From Hippasteria phrygiana (taxonomy: Eukaryota; Echinodermata; Asteroidea; Valvatida; Goniasteridae), in contig JAZGUH010000402.1 of the NCBI GenBank assembly GCA_037893225.1, positions 992,001 through 1,056,000 on the forward strand: 64,000 bases of DNA, in the 5' to 3' direction. The position numbers were made by a program, and so were the translations under genes. How positions within the stretch are numbered: the stretch's first letter is position 1; every line of letters starts with the position of its first letter. Below, in pieces: positions 21,090 through 32,479 of this stretch. Below the pieces are notes generated by a model that saw nothing but the letters and a program-made list of their open reading frames with translations, searched no databases and was not told the DNA's origin.

Positions 21090-21175
21090 TTGGATGGCCT
21101 CGTGGATAAGACTACAAATCTGAAAGTAGCAGCTAGGGTTCGTGGTTCGAACACGGGTTCGAACACGGGTGGTGC
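21090..21175 (+). mobile_element. Second tRNA-like SINE head
   Basis: TGGCCTCGTGGATAAGAC resembles a tRNA A box and GGTTCGAACACGGG a B box. The latter is tandemly duplicated (GGTTCGAACACGGGTTCGAACACGGG spread over 21144-21170). It ends in GTGGTGCC followed by T-rich sequence. It differs from the SINE family at 18.1 kb. Confidence 0.55.
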
Positions 21176-21644
21176 CAATCTTTTTCTTTTCTTTTGTTCT
21201 TTTTTTATTGCCTATTGAAATATTTCCAATATATTTTTGTCCGTTATATTTTTTCCCGTTATTTTCTTCCCGTTATTTTCTTTCATCTCTTGGTGAAAAT
21301 GTCCCATGTAAGTCACATACATGTAGCAAGCTGAGTAATAAATGTATAAGCTGTGGAACGTTTTGCGCAGCTCTTAATCAGCTTTATGGTTTAATGATAT
21401 CGACACCAATTTAATAAAAATAATACTGTAGCTTGAAATGTTTGCATTTGATGCCAATCATTGCATTTGGGTTTGAACAAAATGAAACAATGGTGATTTC
21501 TGTTAATTTGCATAGAATGCTACAATGTATATTAGTAAACCATGAACACATAGGGAGAATTTTGACTGAGTTGTTCATTCACAAGGTGTCCGTTGTCATA
21601 GGCTGTTGGACGCGCTCTTATCTGTGAAAATGAACAAACCGAAA

Positions 21645-21792
21645 CAACTTACTCGCGGCCGCGACTTATTAACTCGCGGCCGCGAGATAAATAAGTTGCG
21701 GCTGCGAGTTAATAAGTCGCGACCGCAAGTTAAAAAGTCGCGGCCGTGATAATTAAGTCGCGGCCGCGAGTTATTAGGTCGCGGCCGAGAGG
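21645..21792. repeat. NotI-rich palindromic array
   Basis: About seven units of 20-22 bp, each with CGCGGCCGCG or a close variant separated by TTATTAA-like spacers. Every unit is itself palindromic, so the array can fold many ways. Unit sequence decays in the middle. Confidence 0.8.
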
Positions 21793-21799
21793 ATAGCTA

Positions 21800-22998
21800 C
21801 CATGAAAGAGAAACGCACCACCGTGAAAGAGAAAAATGTACCTGGCACTATAACGGGCTTCCGTATGATACAACCATACGAACTGCAGAATTTCTGTGCA
21901 AAGAGGGCGAGATATCTATTGCAAAGGATGGAACATTATAATCACATTGGAGACGCTTACGTGCATATGACTAGATCGTCAATAACTTGACGACATCCAA
22001 TATCCCTGACTTGGATTCTTCAAAACAAGATCATCTGAGACAAATTTTAGACGGCAGAGCAGCAGTGGGCAGGACGTATTTGTCATCTGTGGTCGAAAGA
22101 TGGTACACTTACAGCCTTCCGAATCAAGAGTGGCCTTTTTGCATCTAAAGATTACGCAAATGCCACAGACTATGATGTGTAGGAGAAACTTGGACGATGT
22201 GGTTGTACCTGATGAGTATAGAATCAATGCAATTAATTCTCAGTAATAATACATTCATCAGCATATCAATAAAACCTACAAAAAGCCAATGATCATATAA
22301 AGTTTGCAAAATATACATGTACCGTACATGTGAATATCCGTTTTTCCGTACCATTACTTCTGTCCCCTCATGCTGTCCGTGCAGTTCCATGATGCACGCG
22401 CCTTCAACTTGATTCTTATTCGTTTCTATGAAGCATATTCTTATCCCATGCACCTCAAAATAAGTACTGCGGAGAAACATGGTAAATTATTGACATAAAA
22501 AGTTTGAAAGACACAACAAAACCAAAACTGATTCGATAATTCCACGTCTGACTCTGAGCAAGTCCACCAGTCATACACTGTGTTGGGCGGTGATTTTAAT
22601 AAGTGATATACATTGTAGAACAATCGGGACGGTGAAGCGTAACACGACGATTTGTTTTTCAAACTCAATTTTTCATGGTTGTCCTTTTTTAAGAGTTACC
22701 CTTTTCACGAATGCCCTTGTTTACGTTTTATGTCGCGCGAATGTAATTGTGTTTTGAAGAACACCACCTGTTGTCCTAAACAGGCCCCCCCCCCCATAAG
22801 AGGATGCTGTCTATAGCCCCCTAAACACGGATGCGCTGCCGATCCGAGTGCCCTTTCCTACCCCGAATCAAAAATGACCATGCTACACGCCACTGTGAAC
22901 GCAACGACGGGCAAAAAAACCCTGGTTATGCACCAGAAAGAACAGCAAAGATTGGCTCAGTTGTTTCTTATCCACGAATTTCTTTAGCGATTATAACT
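21800..22998. other. No supported gene
   Basis: A 62-codon frame at 21802-21990 starts with ATG-like context but has no recognised similarity. The rest is AT-rich. Confidence 0.35.
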
Positions 22999-23640
22999 TT
23001 GCAAGAATTACGCATGATGATGTAGTACTCAAATCCCCAAACCAATTCACCAAAGATAATAAAAAACACCTCTTGATTAGTTTGTGTTCTTTATACGACG
23101 ACCGCCAAAACGCACTCCAATTAGTAAATCCACCGCTTACAATCATGCACCGCGCGCCCAGCCAGCAATATGAATATTCAACATAAACGTCACGGTTGGA
23201 CGATACCAATAAATCATACAACAGGGGTAGAGGTACAGCACCTCTTATTACATCGCATTTTGCGCAACCAAAAAAGCGGTTTGGGCGTTAACATATTTCC
23301 GTCATATTTCGCAGTATTCAAGATAAATATATCCACTACATTCTATAACACTTTGGAAACACTTTATACCGCGTGTTCGGTGAGTAATTTAACCGTATTT
23401 TCATGCTTGATTTTCAACCCAATTTGTTTTCCATCACAGTAAATTGGCGAGTCCCAAGAATTTACATACAATGCTTTAGACAAACATGTTCTACATTACT
23501 GACAACAAAGTTTTCCCCAAATTCTGCAAATAATCATGAAGAGAGCGCGTTGTATATCAGACACCTTTATGGGCTCGCACAAAGTTATATCAGCAGCCGC
23601 GCCACACATACCAGGTCACGTGACTACTGATTGTCGCGTA
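22999..23640 (+). mobile_element. Dispersed element, long form
   Basis: Blocks at about 23015-23243 and 23594-23640 (ending GGTCACGTGACTACTGATTG) match the minus strand at 27977-28270. There they are adjacent, while here about 350 bp separate them. This copy is the longer form; no coding region is seen in the extra 350 bp. Confidence 0.65.
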
Positions 23641-23643
23641 CCT

Positions 23644-24050
23644 ACATTGGACTTAGACTTTTGACCGAGCTTCCCATTCGAATTACGCACGCAAGTCAGA
23701 TTCCAGCCCCCTCGGAGGATTTTTTTAAAGGGAAAATGGCGCACTCTATCCCCGCCACACTCCCTCCCACCCCGTATCCGCGTATCCACGTATTCACCTC
23801 CGGGGACATACACTGTACATTGGACTTAGACTTTTGACCGAGCTTCCCATTCGAATTACGCACGCCATTCAGATTCCAGCCCCCTCGGAGGATTTTTTTT
23901 TAAAGGGAAAATGGGGCCCTCTATCTCACCGCCAGACTCCCTCCCACCCCGTATCCGCGCGTATCCACCTCCGGGGACATACATTGGACTTAGAAATTGC
24001 CCCCTCTATCGCCTGGTCAGACTCCATCCCACCCCGTATCCGCGTTTTTT
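23644..24050 (+). repeat. 173-bp tandem duplication with GTATCCGCG repeats, right block
   Basis: TGGACTTAGACTTTTGACCG begins units at 23648 and 23821; a third, truncated unit begins at 23985. Each contains AAAGGGAAAATGG, CTCCCTCCCACC and CCGTATCCGCG and ends CCTCCGGGGACATACA. Confidence 0.85.
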
Positions 24051-24091
24051 AGGGGGTTCTTTCGGGTGGCGGGGTATTCTGCAATTACTCC

Positions 24092-25265
24092 GAAAATTCC
24101 AGCTCTAGGCTCATGACATGTGAGATTCGCCATTTAGAGCTGGAAATATGTCGAGCCCCAAGGCGCACGCAGTGCTGCTGGCCGATAATCGATCGGAAAA
24201 CATCGTTCATGTTCAAAAATCCGCTCCATTACTTTGTACATACATGTAGCTGGTTTGTGCTAGCTTGAAAATTCCAGCTCTTGGCTCAATGACATAAGTG
24301 AGACTCGCCATTTAGAGCTGGAAGGACTTCCATAGGGTTCACAAGGGTCAGTTTAGATATTGCCGATATCTTCCGTTTCCCTGAATATATCAACCAAACA
24401 CTCACCTTGCCAGCAGAGTAGTAATTCATGCAGCTTGTCATCCCCTCAAAATGAGAATATATGCTCAAGTTAAACCCCCAAAAAAGGTGAATTTATCGTG
24501 CAACTCGGTGCATGCACAAACCAGCTGTGTACAAAGTAATGGAGCGGATTTTTGAACATGAATGATGTTTTCCGATCGATTATCGGCCAGCGGCACTGCG
24601 CGCGCCTCGGGGCTCGATATCCAACGGCTGTTTGCTGAAATACTGACAGCGATCAGCAAACAGCCGTTGTATATCGAGCCCCGAGGCGCGCGCAGTGCCG
24701 CTGGCCGATAATTGATCGGAAAACATCGTTCATGTTCAAAAATCCGCTCCATTACTTTGTACACAGCTGGTTTGTGCATGCACCGAGTTGCACGAAAAAT
24801 TCACTTTTTTTTTAGGGTTTAACTTGAGCATATTCTCATTTTGAGGGGATGACAAGCTGCATGAATTACTACTCTGCCGGCAAGGTGAGTGTTTAGTTGA
24901 TATATTCAGGGAAACGGAAGATATCGGCAATATCAAAACCGACCCTTGTGAACCCTATGGAAGTCCTTCCAGCTCTAAATGGCGAATCTCACATGTCATG
25001 AGCCTAGAGCTGGAATTTTCAAGCTACATGTAGGTTTGTGCATGCACCGAGTGGCACGAAAAATTCACTTTTTTCGGGTTTAACTTGAGCATATTCTCAT
25101 TTTGAGGGAATGACAAGCTGCATGAATTACTACTCTGCATTTTGTGTGGTGTTTGGTTGATATATTCAGGGAAACGGAAGATATCGGCATAAAACCAACC
25201 GACCGCTGGCAACCTAATACAAGTATTTCCACATGTCATGAGCCTAGAGCTGGAATTTTCAAGCT
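24092..25265. mobile_element. Nested giant palindrome
   Basis: Core 24263-25024: two arms of about 370 bp, near-perfect reverse complements, with a 17-bp perfect inner stem (24622-24638 and 24653-24669) around a 14-nt loop. Outer ends read GCTTGAAAATTCCAGCTC and mirror. A deleted copy of the arm flanks it on the left (24092-24262) and another on the right (25025-25265), ending in the same GGAATTTTCAAGC. The high arm identity suggests recent origin or gene conversion. Frames in the arms encode nothing recognisable. Confidence 0.85.
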
Positions 25266-26473
25266 AGAAAATAACCAACCCTCCTTGATAACAACTGTCT
25301 AAACATGTGGCACAACCTGTAATTTCAAGATTTATGTCGGCAAAATCTTGTTTAAATGAGGCAGAAATCAACATGTATGTGAACACTTTGAGTGACCAAT
25401 ACACTGTGCCAAAAACATCTAACACAGAAAACACAAACTTTCTTTCCCTATATTTCACGAATATTTCCCAATAAAATTCTTAAATTTAAAGGGTGTGCCA
25501 AGTGTTTAATAAAATTCTGAACACAGATGGATAGTTATTTTCCAAAATTGTCTGTTCCTGACTGATTTTGGTTGGGGGTATTAAAGTAAAATCTTTCCCC
25601 TGCATGTACATTGTACGTGTGTTACATGTACATATGTAGCATTAATTGTAAACATATCACGGGATAAATTTCTAATCGATCCTTGATGATTTTACACATT
25701 ACAATCATCAAAATGCAATTGTTAGGACGATTGTGTGTTGTAGGGCCCTATTCCCTATAGTATAACATGTAGCATTAACAGGGAACAAAAAACCACTTTT
25801 CTAGGTTATTGGAATTGCCAAACTAACTTAGTAAGTTAGCGACATTACAAACCAACATGTATACTGTAGATTATGGGTAGGGTTTTAGTTTTTGGTTATA
25901 GCGATGCTGAAGACGAAAAAATGCAACACGAAAATAGAGATGGCGATCACCAAGACGCACAGTAAACACGCACAACCGCATTGATTCGCATGGCAACTGC
26001 TGTAAAAGTGCGTAAGAAATTTGCATTTTACACCGCAATAAACTGTTCAAAATTACAAAAAGAGATGTCAATAGAATAAGCCTTTTCGCAATTCCAACGC
26101 GCGTGTGCACATCATGATTAACGATTTAGTTTTGAGAGATAAACAGTTCGCCAAATGCGTGCAAAATCATAGCGGGTTACCAACGAAATAAAAGGAAATG
26201 TTTTGTTTTGAAGTACATTCAAATAAATGTTTTGAAGTAAATGAACAAAAAGAATTTTTTTTTTACGGCATTGTGGTATAACTTTTGTATCCTTCAGCTT
26301 TGTGCAAACAAAAGTTTCCGTTTTCTTTTGGATTAGATAACAAAAATTACAGAAAGCGGATTCGGTTACCACGTCCCTCATATAGACTTGTGTACAACTG
26401 TCTGCTTTGTCTCCCGAAACCAAAGCGCTGAATCTGATGTGCGCACTCGGAGTTGAATTTGCGAAAAGGCTTA
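25266..26473. other. Gene-free AT-rich sequence
   Basis: No feature beyond short TACATG runs (about 25606-25635). Confidence 0.4.
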
Positions 26474-27398
26474 TTAACCCTAACCCACCTCAGTCCTCCA
26501 AAATCCTCTATGCGGTTTTTGTTGATTTTGGAGGATTGAGGAGAAATGGTGATTTAGTACCGGTTGATTTTGGAGGATTGAGGAGAAATGGTGATTTAGT
26601 ACCGGTTGATTTGAGGATTGAGGAGAAATGGTGATTTTAGTACCGGTTGATTTGAGGATTGAGGAGAAATGGTGATTTTAGTACCGGTTGATTTTGGAGG
26701 ATTGAGGAGAAATGGTGATTTAGTACCGGTTGATTTGAGGATTGAGGAGAAATGGTGATTTTAGTACCGGTTGATTTTGGAGGATTGAGGAGAAATGGTG
26801 ATTTAGTACCGGTTGATTTTGGAGGATTGAGGAGAAATGGTGATTTTAGTACCGGTTGATTTGAGGATTGAGGAGAAATGGTGATTTTAGTACCGGTTGA
26901 TTTTGGAGGATTGAGGAGAAATGGTGATTTAGTACCGGTTGATTTGAGGATTGAGGAGAAATGGTGATTTTAGTACCGGTTGATTTTGGAGGATTGAGGA
27001 GAAATGGTGATTTAGTACCGGTTGATTTTGGAGGATTGAGGAGAAATGGTGATTTTAGTACCGGTTGATTTTGGAGGATTGAGGAGAAATGGTGATTTTA
27101 GTACCGGTTGATTTTGGAGGATTGAGGAGAAATGGTGATTTAGTACAGCACCACCCACCATATACATTTTCCTATTGTTTATACTTTAACTTTTTGGGAA
27201 AAACTTCATAGGTTAATAGTACACTGGTTGATTTTGAAGGATTGAGGAAATGGGGAACATGCATCAGAACACAAGTCCTAAATTTTAGAGGAATTTGGAG
27301 GATTGAGGGTGAATGCAACTTTTTTGGGGTAGCAATTGGAGGATTTTGAATGATTGAGGAAGGTTCCTAGCCAAAAGGGCCCAGTGGGTTAGGGTTAA
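26474..27398. mobile_element. TTAA-bounded element carrying a minisatellite
   Basis: TTAA plus CCCTAACCCAC (26474-26488) faces GTGGGTTAGGG plus TTAA (27384-27398), perfectly inverted. TTAA duplications with CCC ends suggest piggyBac-like mobilisation. Almost all of the interior is the 15-unit array described separately. No transposase. Confidence 0.65.
26521..27146 (+). repeat. 41-43 bp minisatellite, 15 units
   Basis: Units of 42, 41 and 43 bp differ only by GATTTTGGAGG versus GATTTGAGG and by three versus four T in GATTTAGTACC. Unit order is A A B B A B A C B A B A C C A with A=42, B=41, C=43. Degenerate units continue to about 27355. The first unit forms a hairpin with CCTCAGTCCTCCAAAATC at 26488-26505. 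Confidence 0.92.
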
Positions 27399-27399
27399 G

Positions 27400-27976
27400 A
27401 GAAGTCTGCTTTAGATTGAAAAAGTCATTTTGGAATGAAAAAAATACCCTTGACTCTAATTTGATCAAAACTTAAAAAAAGGGGCCCTATACTACACAAT
27501 TGCCATAACATGGAAAGTAAGGCCAAGTAAAAAAAGAAAATACCAGTTGATCATCCAGGTTTTTCTTTTCAAAAAAAGGAGGGCCTTTTATTAATTTTTT
27601 TCTAAGATGGCAGCCAAGCATTTAAATTAAAAATGGTCGCCAAATGTTCAGTTTAAAATGGCCGCCAGCTTTGTATTACTATTCTACTACATGTACATGT
27701 ACATGTAGTAAGTTGAGTCAAAATTTCCATGTTAAACAGTGTTCTGTGTATTTTATTTAAGTACCCAATTGTTTATGGCTAGGCAGGTTCATAACATTTT
27801 TTAGTTATTGCAATTCCTTAAAATGTTACTTTATCCTAAAGAGCTTGAAAAAAGGAATAAAATGAGGGGTTGATGACCTCAATAGGGTAATTTGAAGGAA
27901 AGTTATGGTTTTTTTAGTGATCGTGTTTTTTTGCAATCTGGAGGCCAGAAATAGGCCGAAAATTTGTGCCTTTACA
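27400..27976. other. No gene; three AAATGGC(N)GCC repeats
   Basis: AAGATGGCAGCC, AAATGGTCGCC and AAATGGCCGCC recur at about 27604-27670. A TACATG run lies at about 27690-27708. Confidence 0.4.
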
Positions 27977-28275
27977 TCGCACGACAATCGGTGGTCACGT
28001 GACTTGGTACATGTGGTGCGGCTGCATCTCTACCCCTGTTGTGTGATTGATGGTATCGTCCAACCGTGAAGTTTCTGTTGAATATTCATATTGCATTGCT
28101 GGCAGGGCACGTGGCGGTGCATGATTGTACATGTATGACAAGGCGGTGGATTTTGGAGTTCGTTTTGGCGACCGTAACCATGAAGGAAGGAACACAAAAT
28201 AATCAAGAATTGGTTCTTTTGGTTATCTTCGGTTAATTGGTTTGGGGATTTGAGTACTACATTGTACATCAGGCA
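27977..28275 (-). mobile_element. Dispersed element, deleted form
   Basis: Reverse complement of parts of 22999-23640, with the central 350 bp missing. Landmarks: GGTCACGTGACTTGGTACAT, GGTATCGTCCAACCGTGA and CAAACCAATT on opposite strands. Confidence 0.65.
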
Positions 28276-28279
28276 TTTA

Positions 28280-30020
28280 CATTTCTTGTCAAGTTGTGTT
28301 TTATTTCTCCATGGTTAAATGCACGAGTCACGTAAACGCTGCTGTGACTGCTGGTAAACAAAATTACCACTGCATTCCCAATCGCCCGCGAAGTACCAGG
28401 TAGTACATGTACATGTCATTCATAAAAAATAGGGTGGGCTACTACGCATGCGCATACAAGTCCTGGAAACTGTTGGCGTCGACTCAACGCGTGACGCTAC
28501 GCTACTGCTCTACACTTTTTGAAGAACAGGGGGTAGCTGAAAAGTTGGAACATTGCAAAATTCATAGTGACAAAATTTACAGGAATATTTTGTATATTTT
28601 CCTGTAATTTTCCCGATCTTTTGCCGATCCACACGTCTGAACATTTTACAAGATAAATGTCAGTCAAACCACGCCTCTTGCCAACATGTGAACATGCATG
28701 CATATGTAGTAGCCCTGTTCACCACTTCGCTGTATATACAAGTATAAAATAGCACGTGAAGGGGTCGTGGGAAGTGGAAAATGAGACCAATCAAATGACG
28801 GTACGGTCTTTCAGTCGGCACGTGCTCAACCACAAGGGAATTCCCCAAGATGAAAAAATAGCTTGCTCAAGTTTACCACAAGTGATCACAATATCCCCAC
28901 TCTGCTCACGCTCATCTGCAGTTAATAATTGCGATATTTAATCCTTTTTTTTTTTTCGAAAATCGCCGGCGGTTCATCGCTACTTAATGGAAACAAAAAT
29001 AACTCACAAAAAATCCTTATGAAACACACACACACAAATTTCCATTCAGACTTTTCCCAGTAGTATAGTACAGCTCAACTAAGTTGACAATTTTGCAATG
29101 TAATAATTATAAAGTGACGAGTTTGAGCCTTGAAGACAGTTAGTGGCTTTTCCAATTTTGCCCAACCTAGCAAATTTGGGGAGCCAAAATTTGTGCCTAT
29201 AACCCACGTCCATGTTTTGCACAGTAAATAGTCACTAGTAACTCTGAGGGCCTCCAAAAGGTCTAGCCTGTTTAGCTCATCACCAAGAATGAGTGTGGGA
29301 ACCGTCCGATTGCAAAACAGACACGTAAGTTGTTATGACGACGAGATTACACTACCAATGAGCAGATTCTTTAGAGGTCCGCCCAAACTTGTGGATTGGA
29401 TCAATTTGACAGGGCATGTCCATAGTAACAGTATCGCCTGGACAACCCGAAAGGTACGTGTAGGCTCTCATACATATTCATGATTAACTTACGCACCCCC
29501 TGTCTACCAAGAGTGTAAAATTCATGTATATTTCGGTATAGACCTTGCACATACAATGTACCATGCAAACACAAAAACGCATCAGCCGAAACTATTATAA
29601 ATCAACATTTACTAGTATTTCTAACACGGGATAAATCCACTTTTACAACCTAAAAGCAACCAAATATAACATAATGTTGCTTCTAATAGTCATTATAAAC
29701 ACAATAACATTTCAGTGTAGTGTAGCGACCCTCAAATCAAGAATTTATTTTCGTAATTCGTGGCGACTGAAACAGACTTGCCGTTTGCCACATGTTGTCA
29801 AAGCTTACCGCTGGTAATATAATATACACATAGTGGTTTCTGTGGCTAACAAGGGTTTGTCGTTTCGTTCCGTGGCATTAAAAATTACATCTGTGGGCTC
29901 CAAAAGTCCGTATTTTATCGTTAAAGTTGGTGATTACAATCCAGATTTCATGCACGTGCCGCCCAACGACCGCTGCCGTTATCGTGCCCAGTTAAGTTGC
30001 TGCACACTCGGCTGTTTTCC
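28280..30020. other. No supported gene
   Basis: AT-rich, with no clear repeat family or RNA gene. Open frames are below 70 codons. Confidence 0.35.
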
Positions 30021-30133
30021 ACTGGTGCGTGGCGTCCGATAGTCTTGAATAATTAAAATGTATTCATTTATTCCTTGCCAACTGATTGGCTGGTGGGAGA
30101 GTGATAAATGGTTGAATCCAAGAAGGGGGTTTC
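30021..30133 (-). repeat. Dispersed repeat, inverted copy of 20903-21010
   Basis: Contains CCTTGCCAACTGATTGGCTG and GTGGCGTCCGATAGTCTTG, the complements of the copy at 20.9 kb. Confidence 0.7.
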
Positions 30134-30157
30134 AGTGTTCTCCACGAGGGGTTTTAG

Positions 30158-30232
30158 CAGGGCGGGCCGCCCCGCTAAAGTTTTACCGCCCCGCTAAAGT
30201 TTTACCGCCCCGCTAAAATTGTCACCGCCCTG
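30158..30232 (+). repeat. 19-bp tandem repeat, 4 units
   Basis: TACCGCCCCGCTAAAGTTT repeats about four times with decay at both ends. Confidence 0.8.
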
Positions 30233-30239
30233 CTATTTT

Positions 30240-32254
30240 TTTCCATTGGATTTTCCCCCATTCTCCACCGTCTTCACAGTTTATCTAAGTACGAAGAAGT
30301 TTACCGCACTCTGTGGAACGAACATGAAGAGTTTGCCAGCATTAACATTCAGCAGTATTGCAGTAGCGTTTATAATATTCGAACAGATCTGGACGCAACG
30401 CGTTAACGTACGTAACATATTATGCATTCACATCATAAAACTATACACGTAATATTATTCTGGACTGGTTCCAATCTCCCTTGTAATATCATTTTCACTT
30501 TGTCGCGTTGAGAACCAGTTTACCTAAATTACAATGTTCCGTAACACTTGAGGGCGTCTTTTTCTCTCGGAAAATACAAAATGTACCTTATCCACGCGCG
30601 CTGTGCCCACGTGCATGTTTAGCTCACCAGTGTATTTTTTGTGGACAACAGAGGGTGTTTCTCGATCGTGGGGGGGTCTTTATTAATTACTAGTTTTTAC
30701 GGTAAAATTTGTCGAAATGTTGGGGTGCGACTGTCTGGGATTAATATGCTCTAAAATTAATTTATAATCATGGGGGTAAATTAAATATTTTGAGTTACAA
30801 CATGTACAAACGGGATTCATATTACTGAACAAAAGAGGGCGTCAAACATTCTGCTTTTCATGATTGCTTTTCATGATTGCCTTTTCGTTGTTGGGTTATT
30901 TTTTTCGGCTGACAGAAAATGGAACGAACGCAAGTGTGCTGTTTTTGAACTTCGGGATTAGTTTACACAATTCTTTAAGTTTCGGCATTCTGGCGGTATT
31001 TTAACCTCTGAACCCTATTTGTACTTTGTAAGTTTTTATGTCACAAAATTACCCCATAATTTAGCCCGGGACACCATCACACTTGGTGACAAAACATAAA
31101 TATATCACATATAATGCCCTCATGTTTTGTATCATTCAAAAGCCTTTTTCTATTCTTCAAGTTCATACTATAATCACCATTAAAGTCAGTTTAGTTTAAA
31201 CAAGAAAAACAATTACATGATCAAAGAATGCCAAAATGTGTGTGTGTCTCAATTTCATGGAATAACCCACATGCAATGAGTCGTCATTAAAAAAAAACTC
31301 AAGAAGAAAACATGCACTTACAAGTAAGAATTTGTGTACAGGTACATTTGTACATGTACAGGTATGTACATGGGCTTAAAAAAAAAAAAAGCCAGCTAGG
31401 GATTAGTAAGTCCCACTGGAAAACTACACAGGTTTATAGAGCTCAATAAGTATTTAAATCCCCTCACTGGAATCTGCATTACTGAATAGCATGGTCCCAT
31501 TGTGCTGTGAATGCAAACAAAAAAATTCAGGCTTCAAAAAAGTAAGCAGCAATTAAGAATAGACATGTATTGGTATTTTTAACTCTTTTGTACATTTTTG
31601 ATACCTAAATAAAGGACCTCGACTCTTCTCCTAATATTGGCAGGCACATCGTTAACCGCCATCTTGCCAAGTGCATCATATCCATGATCGACAACATATG
31701 TACGTACCGATATGCAATCATAGAGATCAGTAATTGCCAACAAAAATTGTTGCCCTCGAACCGACCGACCGACCGTAAAAATCGACAGATTCAGGGTATG
31801 CGTATTTGTTGTTGTTGTTGTTGTTGTTGCTTTTTTTAATAAAATACCAATAAAAACAACTCAGCCTCTGTCTCAAAAAAGTGTTTGTATTTGATGTACC
31901 TTCTTTACTTTATGCGTATTTTCATGTAAAAAATGAAACCGGGGGTTTGTCCAACCATAGAGCATGGTCCAACGTTTAGGCCTAAACATGCCCGGATGAG
32001 TGTGAATACGACTTCGAACCATCGCTCTCATCAAAGCTCCCTTTGGGCTGAAGAGTACATGTACATTTGTACATGTACATATGTAGTCTAGCAAAAAAAA
32101 GCGAGGACAGCACATGTGAAAATGCTATGTACTGTAACGATTCCGGCCCGCTTGCTAGAAATTTGCAACTACATGTATGGGCTTACACCTTGTCATACAG
32201 CTACATGTACATTTAGGTCCCAGTTATTGTGCCGGAAGCTTGGTACTGATAATG
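30240..32254. other. No supported gene; (TTG)8 microsatellite
   Basis: A (TTG)n tract lies at 31806-31829 and TGTACA-type runs at about 31338-31370. Nothing else is supported. Confidence 0.4.
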
Positions 32255-32471
32255 TTAACCCCTTGCGTACGGATGACACCATATGCTGCAAAAAAACAGT
32301 GCCACCAGGCCGGATGACGCTATTGGCCGCTGTTTGTGCAGTTTCAATCCATTGTTTGATTATACATATGTTACGCTTGACTGCACAAACACATTGTAGC
32401 GGTTCGCTTGGCTGCCAGAGCCGCCGCGGCACCCCGACGTCTCCCGTAAAATACCGTACTCATGGGGTTAA
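32255..32471. mobile_element. piggyBac-like MITE, copy 2
   Basis: TTAA-CCCCTTGCGTACGG at the left and CCGTACTCATGGGG-TTAA at the right. It matches 1411-1632 along its length. The TTAA duplication is exact here (32255-32258, 32468-32471), with a 209-bp element between. Confidence 0.82.
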
Positions 32472-32479
32472 AAACGAGT

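Larger units (their letters stand above)
20065..24086. mobile_element. 4.0-kb interval bounded by perfect 21-bp inverted repeats
   Basis: The 21-mer at 20065-20085 (AATTGCAGAATACCCCGCCA plus C) is the exact reverse complement of 24066-24086. Next to both ends lie GTATCCGCGTATCCACCTCC and CTCCCTCCCACC repeats, but in the same, not inverted, orientation. There is no transposase frame, and other repeats lie inside. It could be a non-autonomous DNA transposon (AATT as target duplication or part of the TIR) or two inverted solo ends. Confidence 0.55.

Noticed and set aside
26521..27146. CRISPR array
   Set aside because: Units are directly adjacent with no unique spacers, in animal DNA. The same applies to the 16-bp array at 56.7 kb.
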